A stretch of DNA of 64,000 nucleotides from Gammaproteobacteria bacterium. GTDB lineage: Bacteria > Pseudomonadota > Gammaproteobacteria > JABHGC01. The stretch lies in the NCBI GenBank assembly GCA_027077805.1, contig JALWTS010000035.1:62001-126000 (forward strand), read 5' to 3'. Below the pieces are notes generated by a model. That model ran no database searches, was not told the origin of the DNA, and saw only the letters and a program-made list of their open reading frames with translations. Of this stretch, positions 35,732 through 44,562 are shown in pieces; the stretch's first letter is position 1; every line of letters starts with the position of its first letter. Both the position numbers and the translations under genes were made by a program.

Positions 35732-37963
35732 ATGGTTAGTGTAAGATCCAATATTCCTAAACATGCTAACATTGAAGACAGTGATATTCAGCAATGGCTA
35801 CAATCCATTGCTGAATATTACCCCCCCAACGAACTAGATAAAATCTATTACGCATGTCAATTTGCCAAAGACAATTACCAAGATAATTGCCACCCTAATA
35901 CGGGTGAAACTTATTTAAAACATGCGATTGCCGTTGCTGATATTGTTGTGCATCTCGGCATGGATACCGAAACAGTGATTGCGACATTATTGCATGAAAT
36001 TTATCAAGTGCCGAATCACCAAGCATCCGTAATTTTAGCAAAATTTGGTGCCAATATTTTACATATGATTGACGGCATTAATAAAATGCAACAAATTGAT
36101 CAATATCAAGAGCAAACCAATCAACACCTAAAAAAAGAACAACATATTGAAAGTTTACGCAAATTGTTGCTTGCCATAGTTGAAGATGTCAAAGTGGTAT
36201 TAATTCGATTAGCCGATTGTTTATATGATATGCGTCATTTATCCGTCCTATCAGAAGATAAACAGAAAATCATTGCAAAAACCACCCAAGAAATCTATGC
36301 CCCGCTGGCAAATCGTTTGGGTATTTGGCAAATTAAATGGGAATTGGAAGATTTATCTTTTCGTTATCTACAACCCAAAATCTATAAAAATCTGGCAAAA
36401 TTATTGGATGAACGCCGTATTGATCGAGAAATTTATATTCATAAGGTCATTGAAATTTTAGAAAAAGAGCTAAAAAAAGCAGGCATTAAAGCAGAAATCA
36501 CAGGTCGTCCAAAACATATTTATAGCATATGGAAGAAAATGCAACGCAAAGGGGTGGATTTTGATCAAATTTTTGATGTAAGAGCCGTTAGAATTATGGT
36601 AGAAACGAAAACCGATTGTTATACTGTGCTTGGTTTAGTACATAATTTATGGAAACCTTTACATGGTGAATTTGATGATTATATTGCCTCACCTAAGGAA
36701 AATCGCTATCAATCCTTACATACTGCCGTCATGACATCTAATCAAAATAAACCGCTTGAAATCCAAATTCGCACCTTTGATATGCATCATCAATGTGAAT
36801 TAGGCATTGCCGCACACTGGCGTTATAAAGAAGGTGAAAAAAAAGCCGATAAACAATTCGAGAAAAAAATCGTTTGGATGCGACAATTACTCGAAGAATC
36901 TCATGACAATGACGATTTTTTGGAACAATTTAAGTCAGAAGTGTATGAAGACAGAGTCTATGTATTAACGCCAAAAGGTGACGTCATAGATTTGCCTAAA
37001 GGCTCTACCCCATTAGATTTTTCTTATTATATTCACACCGACATTGGCCATCGTTGTCGAGGGGCAAAAATCAATGGTAAAATCGTTACCCTTAATTCGG
37101 TATTAAATAATGGTGATATTGTTGAGATTTTAACCCATAAAGAACCTAACCCCAGCCAAGAATGGTTAAATCCACATTTAAATTACATCAAAACACATAA
37201 GGCTAGAAGTAAAATTAAAGCATGGTTTCGAGTTCAAAATTATGAAAATAATGTAACGACTGGCAAAAACTTACTGGAAAAAGAACTGAATCGTTTAGGC
37301 ATTAACAACTTAAGCCACGAACTATTAGCCAAACATTTTAAATATCCAAAACTTACAGAGTTTTTAGCTGCGGTTGGTTATGGTGAAATCAGTCATATTC
37401 AAATCGTCAGTGCCGTCGAGTATATCACCACCCAAAAATCGACCCAAACTAACACTGACACGGATAATATCGCAACACTTAGCACAAATCAGCATTTCAG
37501 CCCCCAGACAAAAAATCATAGTGTAAAAATACTTGGGGTTGAAAATTTACTTACTCACATTGCGAATTGTTGCAAACCTGTCCCCTATGATCCAATTATC
37601 GGTTATATTACCCATGGTCGAGGAGTTAGCATTCATAAACAAGACTGCACTAGTCTAAAACAAATGCAAACAGAAACAGAGCCTGATAGGTTTATAGAAG
37701 TAGAGTGGAATAATGAAAATCAAGCTCGGTATCAAGTCGATATACAAATTCTAGCCTATGATAGGCGTGATTTACTAAGAGATATTTCCAGTTTATTAAG
37801 CACTGAAAAAATCAATGTACTAGCAGTTCATACTCAAACTCATAAAAATAAACAAATTGCTGATATGAAACTGACGATAGAAATTGAAAATATACTGCAA
37901 TTGAGTAGAATTATTAATCGAATCTCACAATTATCCAATATATTGGATGTATATAGAAACTAA
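35732..37963 (+). CDS. relA: RelA-type (p)ppGpp synthetase
   Basis: Ribosome-associated GTP/ATP pyrophosphokinase of the stringent response, 743 residues. The N-terminal hydrolase domain is degenerate: the metal-binding HD..ED is replaced by LLHEIYQVP. The synthetase domain is intact, with GRPKHIYSIWKKMQ, FDVRAVRIMV, and EFDD in place of SpoT's RFKD. The EXDD motif marks the monofunctional synthetase type. TGS (DRVYVLTPKGDVIDLPKGS) and a C-terminal ACT-like domain follow. One oddity is NRYQSLHT where relatives have NGYQSLHT. No SpoT is in the window. Confidence 0.93.
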   Translation: MVSVRSNIPKHANIEDSDIQQWLQSIAEYYPPNELDKIYYACQFAKDNYQDNCHPNTGETYLKHAIAVADIVVHLGMDTETVIATLLHEIYQVPNHQASVILAKFGANILHMIDGINKMQQIDQYQEQTNQHLKKEQHIESLRKLLLAIVEDVKVVLIRLADCLYDMRHLSVLSEDKQKIIAKTTQEIYAPLANRLGIWQIKWELEDLSFRYLQPKIYKNLAKLLDERRIDREIYIHKVIEILEKELKKAGIKAEITGRPKHIYSIWKKMQRKGVDFDQIFDVRAVRIMVETKTDCYTVLGLVHNLWKPLHGEFDDYIASPKENRYQSLHTAVMTSNQNKPLEIQIRTFDMHHQCELGIAAHWRYKEGEKKADKQFEKKIVWMRQLLEESHDNDDFLEQFKSEVYEDRVYVLTPKGDVIDLPKGSTPLDFSYYIHTDIGHRCRGAKINGKIVTLNSVLNNGDIVEILTHKEPNPSQEWLNPHLNYIKTHKARSKIKAWFRVQNYENNVTTGKNLLEKELNRLGINNLSHELLAKHFKYPKLTEFLAAVGYGEISHIQIVSAVEYITTQKSTQTNTDTDNIATLSTNQHFSPQTKNHSVKILGVENLLTHIANCCKPVPYDPIIGYITHGRGVSIHKQDCTSLKQMQTETEPDRFIEVEWNNENQARYQVDIQILAYDRRDLLRDISSLLSTEKINVLAVHTQTHKNKQIADMKLTIEIENILQLSRIINRISQLSNILDVYRN

Positions 37964-38007
37964 TCATCAAAGTAAAGTCTGTCAAATTTACTCACTTAGG
38001 CCAAGGA

Positions 38008-38667
38008 ATGATCAGTGATAATTGCCTAGATGGCACCTGCCAACTTATTGAAGAATTTCTAAAAATGCAAAAAGAGCTTATGAATCGCAAAAAAGCTCAA
38101 ACTGATTTGGCAGAAACGGTATTAATTAACATTCAAGAAATCCAAGATTCTCAAGAAAAAGTTAAAATTCTACAAATTCTTCGTAAAGAAACTTTAGAAG
38201 AAAAAAACATCAGCCATCAACAAAAAACCGAGTTAATCAACAGAGTCCAAGCGGAGGTTGAACGTTTAGAGGCTGAAATTCATCAGCTTGTAGGTGTGGA
38301 CCCTGATGCAGAAGGTTGGCACATTAGTGATTTAGTTGAAGATTTGGATAAGGCAGGCAATAACCGAGTAGATGCGTTACGATGTTTAAGTAAACGTTAT
38401 CAAGTTGATCTTAATGATAAAGATATGCAAGCTGATTTGATTCGATTTGTGTCAGGTATTGAGCGTGCCGCTCGTTTATACGATACACTACTTAAAATGA
38501 TCGAAATTGCGGATGATATTCGAGATACGGAAGAAAAAATTGAGTATCTTTTAGAAAAAAATCTAAAAAAATATCCACGAAACAAACTAGACGCAAGCGA
38601 AGAAAGCAAGCCTAAAGATTCCACCACTCATTTTTGGCAAAAGGCCAAAACTTGGTTATTTCGGTAG
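38008..38667 (+). CDS. Coiled-coil protein of unknown function
   Basis: Not recognised. The 219-residue product is highly charged and mostly helical: long heptad-like stretches at ~10-95 (EEFLKMQKELMNRKKAQTD...) and ~150-195, separated by a more globular segment (VGVDPDAEGWHISDLVEDLD). There is no signal peptide or membrane segment, and it ends FWQKAKTWLFR, an amphipathic tail. It begins 44 bases after relA on the same strand. The AAGGA directly before the first ATG is too close for ideal spacing, so initiation at a later codon is possible. It may be cotranscribed with relA. Convergent bamC ends 19 bases away. Confidence 0.65.
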   Translation: MISDNCLDGTCQLIEEFLKMQKELMNRKKAQTDLAETVLINIQEIQDSQEKVKILQILRKETLEEKNISHQQKTELINRVQAEVERLEAEIHQLVGVDPDAEGWHISDLVEDLDKAGNNRVDALRCLSKRYQVDLNDKDMQADLIRFVSGIERAARLYDTLLKMIEIADDIRDTEEKIEYLLEKNLKKYPRNKLDASEESKPKDSTTHFWQKAKTWLFR

Positions 38668-38686
38668 CAATTCTATTTCTAAATAA

Positions 38687-39820
38687 TTACAATAATTTCT
38701 GATGCAATGCCTTCAAAATTTTAATTGCTGTACTGGAATTATCCTGTTTTCCCTCAGCATTTAAAATCAATACTTTCGTTTGCTCACCTTGTTTACGCAA
38801 ATTAACTCGATACTCAGCTGCGGTATCCTGTTCATCCTCTTGCCAAAACGCAATATTATCTAACCAAGCAGACTCTTCTGCCTTAGCGTCCGAGTCCTGA
38901 TAACGAATATAATATAAGCCCTTATCACGGTTTCTATCTTCAATGGATACGCCACTTTTATCTAGGGCAATGCCTGTTAAACGCCATGCCCGATAAAATG
39001 CTTCATCTATTAAAATATAACTTTGCCCTTGCTGGTTTTCTACCAATTGACTACGCGCCTTAGTCTTACCACTGGTTTTTAGCAATTGTTTCGCCGTTTG
39101 TTGCTCGCCACCCAGATAAACCATTAATTGACTTAACATTTGAGCCTCAAGTTCCGCATCGGAATCCCGTGCTTGCCATTGCGTTGATTCTGGTGTCCCT
39201 GTTGGACCATAGGTCATGACTTCTTCAACCCCATAATGAGTCATATAAATTTCCACGGTATTCTCTAACACACCCGATTCTAAACGAGTACGATATTTAT
39301 CACGAGTTGGTGCAGAATAAGCATTGTCCACCACTGTTTTTAACTTATCACGAATAAAATCCTCAGGAATATCGGCACGATTTTCTAACCACTCGGTTTC
39401 CATAATACCAATATTTTTCTGTTTTAACGCTAATTCAAACCCTTGTTTTTGCCAAAACAATACCACATCATCCCATATCTGATCGACATAACCAGTTGCA
39501 ACCAACCAACGCTTACGACCATCCCGTTCAATCCGAACAGTTTCTTGCTGTAATTCAGAACTATCATTTAAAATACTGGGAACATCACTTGCTTTTACAT
39601 CCGACTTTTCTTGTTGCTGCGGTAGATCAGGAATATACAAAGTATCTTCAATCATTTTTTCTGATAAATCTGGGGGAATTTCCAAAGGTTTAGTACTATG
39701 ACTCTTTTTATATTCCGTATGTCTATCTGGCAACTGGTTTTCAATTTTTGACCAAACGCCACAACCAACTAAGATCACAATACTTGCCAACAAAATCAGT
39801 ATATTTTTTATACTCATCAT
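38687..39820 (-). CDS. bamC: Outer-membrane assembly lipoprotein BamC
   Basis: Lipoprotein subunit of the BAM complex that inserts beta-barrel proteins. A lipobox ILVGC near residue 20 follows a hydrophobic signal. The unstructured N-terminal stretch with PPDLSEKM-type sequence (LEIPPDLSEK) is the BamD-binding signature of BamC. Two helix-grip domains make up the remainder (377 residues). The ATG overlaps the dapA stop by four bases (two ATGs in tandem, 39820 and 39817), reproducing the dapA-bamC order found across gammaproteobacteria. Confidence 0.88.
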   Translation of the reverse strand: MMSIKNILILLASIVILVGCGVWSKIENQLPDRHTEYKKSHSTKPLEIPPDLSEKMIEDTLYIPDLPQQQEKSDVKASDVPSILNDSSELQQETVRIERDGRKRWLVATGYVDQIWDDVVLFWQKQGFELALKQKNIGIMETEWLENRADIPEDFIRDKLKTVVDNAYSAPTRDKYRTRLESGVLENTVEIYMTHYGVEEVMTYGPTGTPESTQWQARDSDAELEAQMLSQLMVYLGGEQQTAKQLLKTSGKTKARSQLVENQQGQSYILIDEAFYRAWRLTGIALDKSGVSIEDRNRDKGLYYIRYQDSDAKAEESAWLDNIAFWQEDEQDTAAEYRVNLRKQGEQTKVLILNAEGKQDNSSTAIKILKALHQKLL

Positions 39821-40698
39821 AACAACTCAATTCCTGCCTGATACATGGCATCTAAAACCTTTTCATGATAGGGTGCGGATAATATTGTCAATGGCAAGCG
39901 AATACCCGATGTCATCATGCCCATCATCCACAATGCCCATTTGACTGGAATGGGATTCGATTCGGCAAACAATTGTTGATGCAAACCTTGAAGTTTTTGA
40001 TCAATTTCTAGTGCTGCTTGTGTGTGTTTGTCCAATGCGAATTGACTCATTTGATGCATTAACAAGGGCGCAACATTGGCAGTCACTGAAATCACCCCAT
40101 GCCCACCTGCTAACATTGCTTGACAAGCAATGGCGTCATCACCACTATACACGGCAAACGTATCACCACATTGATTAAGTAATGTTTGAATTCGATCAAT
40201 ACTACCGCTGGCTTCTTTAATTCCAATAATATTATCTAATGGTGCAAGTTTTGCCACCGTTTCAGGTAAGATATCACACGCAGTTCGACCAGGAACATTA
40301 TAAAGAATTTGAGGAATATCAACGGTTTCCGCAATGCTTTTAAAATGCTGATACAATCCTTCTTGAGTAGGCTTGTTGTAATAAGGGGTGACTGACAAAC
40401 AAGCAGTCGCCCCTGCTTGCAAGGCACATTGGCTTAATTCAATCGCTTCCCGAGTTGAATTAGATCCCGTCCCAGCAATCACAGGAATACGCTTATGGGC
40501 ATATTCCACCACTTTTTGAATCACCAAACAATGTTCGTCTGTATCTAATGTGGCAGACTCGCCTGTGGTACCAACGGCAACAATTGCATCCGTTTGCTGA
40601 CGAATATGAAACTCAACTAAACGTTGCAGACTGGTCATATCTAAAGACCCATCTTCATACATTGGTGTGGCTAAAGCAACAATACTACCCGTGATCAT
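39817..40698 (-). CDS. dapA: 4-hydroxy-tetrahydrodipicolinate synthase
   Basis: Condenses pyruvate with aspartate semialdehyde at the branch point to lysine and diaminopimelate for peptidoglycan. The aldolase-class-I signatures are GTTGESATL at ~43, YNVPGRTACD with the catalytic Tyr at ~133, and the Schiff-base Lys in IIGIKEASGS at ~161. The 293 residues equal the usual length. It is translationally coupled to bamC downstream. The 102-base gap upstream holds no recognised feature beyond AT-rich sequence. Confidence 0.96.
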   Translation of the reverse strand: MITGSIVALATPMYEDGSLDMTSLQRLVEFHIRQQTDAIVAVGTTGESATLDTDEHCLVIQKVVEYAHKRIPVIAGTGSNSTREAIELSQCALQAGATACLSVTPYYNKPTQEGLYQHFKSIAETVDIPQILYNVPGRTACDILPETVAKLAPLDNIIGIKEASGSIDRIQTLLNQCGDTFAVYSGDDAIACQAMLAGGHGVISVTANVAPLLMHQMSQFALDKHTQAALEIDQKLQGLHQQLFAESNPIPVKWALWMMGMMTSGIRLPLTILSAPYHEKVLDAMYQAGIELL

Positions 40699-40800
40699 CC
40701 ATCAACACCTCTAATCAAATGAAGCCACTAGTATAGTAATTTTTGCTTAGACCAGCAATGATATTCTTAATGCGTTGCTCATCATCTGAATATAATTATA

Positions 40801-42501
40801 TTATTCCTCTTTAACTTTAGACAGACGATGCACCCGAATCAAACGAAATCCTATCCCACCTTGCTTATAATTAGGAGATTCATAACGTCTTACGGATACT
40901 CTCGTTTGTCTCGGTGAGGTATTCCATGCCCCACCTCGAATCACTCGCACTACCTCCCCATCCGAACCACGATAACAACGATTCTCGGCACCACTATAGC
41001 TGGCATCATAACGAGAACAAGTCCACTCTGCAACATTACCTAACAAATCATAAATACCAAAAGGATTCGCTCGAAAGGAACCCACAGGGGCTAACCGAGC
41101 AAAACCATCATTGCAATAATGATAGTCAGAATTGAAAAATGAATTACTTTTCATTGATGCCACATCACGAACATTTTCATAACGACACGCTTTGTCCAAA
41201 TCCTCTCCCCAATAATGGCTAAATTGCGTACCACCTCTTGCAATAAATTCCCATTCGGCTTCGGTTGGCAAACGGAAACGCTCCCCTGTGATCTTAGTGA
41301 GTTTCTCAATGAATGTTTGAATTTGCGTCAGTGATACTTGATTCACTGGATAATGATCCTTAGCCGTAAATTTTGGTTTTGAACCTTGCATGACCCAATT
41401 CCAATGTTTCTGAGTCACTTCATATTGCCCAACCCAAAGCCCATCAACACAAGTTTCATGCGGAATCTCGTCTTGATAACGCTGACTATCCGTCTCATCA
41501 CTTCCCATTAAATAACAACCACCTTCCACCCAAACAAAAGATAAGCCCAGTGTTGGGTCTTGCCATACTTCACCCGCCGGCGGTTCATCTTCTCTCGCTT
41601 CCGTTAAATCATTGCCATCCGAAAAAGAAAATTGATTAATAAAACTATCGGAACTGACCGTTGACTGAGTTGCTAGAAAAACAACATCACCCTGTTTTTT
41701 TTGCGGGTCTTCCACCCGAATATATTGTAAATCGGCATAGGTTTTTTGGAAAAATTCGGCTAATTCACTGACAGTAATATTCCCATCACCATCACCATCA
41801 GCCTCACCATTTAAGCCAGCAATCCACTGTTTCGGAAAGCCACCATCATTATTTTGTTTTTGCTTAGCATGTTCACAAATGACTAACCATTGTTTCACTG
41901 GATTCATGCTTTGATAACGACTACCATAGGCTTTAATTTTAGACCTTGCCAAAGGTAAGCCAGAAACACAAGTGTTTAAAATGACTAAAGTATGTTTGTT
42001 ACGAACAGTGTCTAATCGCTGTTGTAATTCTTCCAAACTCAAAGCATTTTGGTATAACTTCAATTTATCGCTTACTTTTGGTGAATCCGTGCCTAATAAG
42101 TAGGCCTTTTTCTGGTTTTTAAACACTCCTGTATAAGCCTGACCCACAAAATAAATGACTAAGCGGGAATTTACTTTTTTAGAATGCTTGGCTAAAAACT
42201 GTTCAATTTCATATTCCAACATTGAAGTTTTAGGATTTTCAACCACCTCAACTTTAAACCCTTGTTCGATTAGACTTTGATGTAACACGTTTAAATTTTG
42301 ACGAATATTGCTCAAACGTTGCCAATTTTTGTAACGACCAACACCGATTAACAACGCATAACTACCCTCATAACGCCCAATTTCATCCCCAAACTCATCC
42401 TGAATGCGAACAAGACCACTATCGGCATAAGCACTTTGAATAGTGGTTACCATTAACCCTAATATTATTATTTTTGATAGTATTAAAATATCTTTTGCCA
42501 T
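40801..42501 (-). CDS. Secreted pseudo-caspase / FGE-like fusion protein
   Basis: 566 residues. A signal peptide (cleavage near SAYA/DSG) precedes a caspase-like (peptidase C14) fold: ALLIGVGRYKNW, LVIYFVGQAYTG, LLGTDSP, and LVILNTCVSG. The catalytic His expected in a SGHG-like motif is Gln here (VGQA), while the Cys in NTCVSG remains, so protease activity is unlikely. A short Asp-rich loop (EADGDGDGNITVSEL) resembles an EF-hand calcium site. The C-terminal half is an FGE-sulfatase/SUMF1-type domain (WVEGGCYLMGSD, RLPTEAEWEFIARGG, PFGIYDLLGNVAEWT, VIRGGAWNTSPR, GIGFRLIRV). The cysteine pair of true formylglycine-generating enzymes is absent. Function unknown; a periplasmic binding or signalling role is the most that can be inferred. 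Confidence 0.85.
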   Translation of the reverse strand: MAKDILILSKIIILGLMVTTIQSAYADSGLVRIQDEFGDEIGRYEGSYALLIGVGRYKNWQRLSNIRQNLNVLHQSLIEQGFKVEVVENPKTSMLEYEIEQFLAKHSKKVNSRLVIYFVGQAYTGVFKNQKKAYLLGTDSPKVSDKLKLYQNALSLEELQQRLDTVRNKHTLVILNTCVSGLPLARSKIKAYGSRYQSMNPVKQWLVICEHAKQKQNNDGGFPKQWIAGLNGEADGDGDGNITVSELAEFFQKTYADLQYIRVEDPQKKQGDVVFLATQSTVSSDSFINQFSFSDGNDLTEAREDEPPAGEVWQDPTLGLSFVWVEGGCYLMGSDETDSQRYQDEIPHETCVDGLWVGQYEVTQKHWNWVMQGSKPKFTAKDHYPVNQVSLTQIQTFIEKLTKITGERFRLPTEAEWEFIARGGTQFSHYWGEDLDKACRYENVRDVASMKSNSFFNSDYHYCNDGFARLAPVGSFRANPFGIYDLLGNVAEWTCSRYDASYSGAENRCYRGSDGEVVRVIRGGAWNTSPRQTRVSVRRYESPNYKQGGIGFRLIRVHRLSKVKEE

Positions 42502-42611
42502 TGCACACCTATTTTTCTGCTGGAAACGCTTATCAAAATTATAGACAAAATCGCTAATGCCATCTATTATTGCCAGAATAAATTATAATATCAAAAAACG
42601 AGAATCAATCC

Positions 42612-43685
42612 ATGTCTAATGATTTTACCCGTGAAATCCGTATTAATCCAATCATTCCTAGTGAGTCTGTTTTAGTTGCGACTGCCAGAGGCATGCGTCC
42701 TAAGAAAAAGGAAGAAACCTTAAAACAGGACCCAAGAACTCATGTTGAAACCTGCCCCTTTTGCTTAGGGAATGAAGACAAAACACCACCAGCATTAGCA
42801 AGTTATCCTGATCAAAAAGATTGGAATATTCGTATTGTTGAAAATCTCTATCCAGTGCTAGGCGATGATAGAAATCAAACGAATTTAAGTTTAGGACTGC
42901 AACAAGTGATTGATGGTTATGGTCGTCATGAAGTCATTATTGACCATAATTCTCATGGGATTCGTGTTCATGAAATGAGCCAAGCACATTTAGCTTTATT
43001 ATTTCAAGTGTATCGAGATCGTATGCACTATCTGTATGACAACGATCCTCGATTGCAATATATTTTGGTCTTTAAAAACTATGGTCCTGCCGCAGGAGCG
43101 AGTATTCCGCATACTCATAGTCAAATGATTGCCATGCCTGTGATTCCTGAAAATGTTTACAATGAAGTGGTACAAAGTCAAAAATATTATGAAAAACATC
43201 ATCATTGCATTTTCTGTGCTTTAATTGATGAAGCCTTAACCTTTGAAGCCACCATTTATGACCGTCAATCAGGTGAAGTGAGAAAAAAAATCAATGTGGG
43301 TCAATATGTGGTAGAACGGGGTGAACATTTTATTGCCATCAAACCTTTTGCCAGCCGTTTTGAATGGGAAGTTCATATTTTACCACTGCAACATCAAAGC
43401 AATTTTATTCATATGCCCGACAATTATTTTCAAGATTTTGCCAAAGTATTAAAAAATACTATGGCACGCTTAGAAAAAGTGATTGGCGGGGTACAATATA
43501 ATTTCTTTTTACATACCCAACCCCGCTGTGATGCCCACTCTAATTGTCAAAATAGTTATCACTGGCATTTGGAAATTTGTCCACGCACCAGCATACCAAC
43601 GGGATTTGAGCTAGGTTCAGGCTTGTTTGTTACAACCATTAGCCCTGAAAAAGCGGCACAACAATTACGAGAGGTTAAATTATAA
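42612..43685 (+). CDS. galT: Galactose-1-phosphate uridylyltransferase-like (HIT superfamily)
   Basis: Transfers UMP between UDP-glucose and galactose-1-phosphate, or acts on a related sugar phosphate. Zinc ligands CPFC at ~49 and a second Cys pair HCIFC at ~200, together with the H-x-H motif in IPHTHSQMIAMP at ~170 and HWHLEICPR near the C-terminus, are typical of the GalT fold. The 357 residues fit. The canonical HPH of E. coli GalT reads HTH here, as in several bacterial and archaeal relatives, so the exact substrate is less certain. It is a single-gene unit divergent from the pseudo-caspase gene. It could supply UDP-hexoses to the exopolysaccharide. Confidence 0.8.
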   Translation: MSNDFTREIRINPIIPSESVLVATARGMRPKKKEETLKQDPRTHVETCPFCLGNEDKTPPALASYPDQKDWNIRIVENLYPVLGDDRNQTNLSLGLQQVIDGYGRHEVIIDHNSHGIRVHEMSQAHLALLFQVYRDRMHYLYDNDPRLQYILVFKNYGPAAGASIPHTHSQMIAMPVIPENVYNEVVQSQKYYEKHHHCIFCALIDEALTFEATIYDRQSGEVRKKINVGQYVVERGEHFIAIKPFASRFEWEVHILPLQHQSNFIHMPDNYFQDFAKVLKNTMARLEKVIGGVQYNFFLHTQPRCDAHSNCQNSYHWHLEICPRTSIPTGFELGSGLFVTTISPEKAAQQLREVKL

Positions 43686-43724
43686 AACAGTTATATAACG
43701 CTGTTATCAAGCGATTGTTTATTT

Positions 43725-44558
43725 TTACTCAGAAAATTTTTCTAAAAGTTCCACAACATGAGTATGTTGCATTTGTTTGGCTAAACTCAAGGCTGTATAG
43801 TCCTTACCTTGCAAATGCAAAACTTTATTGCCATCGGCATGGGCTTCTAATAATAGTTTCACTATCGCTGCATGACCTTCTTGGGCAGCAATATGCAAGG
43901 GAGTAACCCCATTATTTGCGGTACTATTTACCTTAGCCTTTGCCTTTAATAGTAGTTTAACAATCCCAATAAATCCTTGCTGGCTTGCCTTAAGTAAAGG
44001 GGTGCGACCATATTTATCCGTCGCATCAACCATTGCCCCCATTTCTAGTAATAATCGTACGGCTGTTGTATGCCCTTGTTGTGCCGCAATAAACAATGGT
44101 GTCATCTGTAAATGATCGCGACTATCAATTTCCGCTTGAGATTTAAACAATAACAACATAATTTCAATATAGCCATTGCCTGCTGCCATAAATAAAGGCG
44201 TTCGCTGTTCATGATTTTTTACATTAACATCCAAATCTGATCTTAATAATTGTTTAACAGTGTCAATATTGTTTTGATTAATGGCTTGGAATAAAGCAAC
44301 AATATTTTCGGCAGTCGTTAATACAAACTGGGTTTCAGGATTTAATCTTCCAGTAACGGTTAAATGGGAATCTGTTTGAAATTTACGGATAGCCTTAGCT
44401 GTTTTACGCCCAAAAAATCCATCCACAGGTCCAGGATCATAACCTTTATCAGTCAAGGCTTGTTGAGCATCATATACCGATTGTTGATAAGCAGCATAAG
44501 CAAAATTCCGCACGAACAACACTAAAATTACAAACCATAAAACCTTACGAATTACCAT
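43725..44558 (-). CDS. Secreted peptidoglycan-binding-like plus ankyrin-repeat protein
   Basis: About 277 residues. The N-terminus VIRKVLWFVILVLFVRNFAYAA is a signal peptide or anchor. It is followed by a PG_binding_1-type domain (AQQALTDKGYDPGPVDGFFGRKTAKAIRKFQ) and then four to five ankyrin repeats (e.g. TPLFMAAGNGYIEIMLLLF, TPLHIAAQEGHAAIVKLLLEA). The combination suggests a periplasmic protein interacting with the cell wall and a protein partner; no enzyme motif is visible. ATG 44558, five bases after the perM-like stop, is chosen over a TTG further up. It is the last gene of a three-gene unit with the perM-like and 118-residue genes. Confidence 0.78.
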   Translation of the reverse strand: MVIRKVLWFVILVLFVRNFAYAAYQQSVYDAQQALTDKGYDPGPVDGFFGRKTAKAIRKFQTDSHLTVTGRLNPETQFVLTTAENIVALFQAINQNNIDTVKQLLRSDLDVNVKNHEQRTPLFMAAGNGYIEIMLLLFKSQAEIDSRDHLQMTPLFIAAQQGHTTAVRLLLEMGAMVDATDKYGRTPLLKASQQGFIGIVKLLLKAKAKVNSTANNGVTPLHIAAQEGHAAIVKLLLEAHADGNKVLHLQGKDYTALSLAKQMQHTHVVELLEKFSE

Positions 44559-44562
44559 GTTA

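Noticed and set aside
40801..42501. FGE-like C-terminus as a variable region of a diversity-generating retroelement
   Set aside because: FGE-fold proteins can be retroelement targets, but no reverse transcriptase, template repeat or near-identical second copy of the 3' end is in the window; the two FGE-like genes differ throughout.
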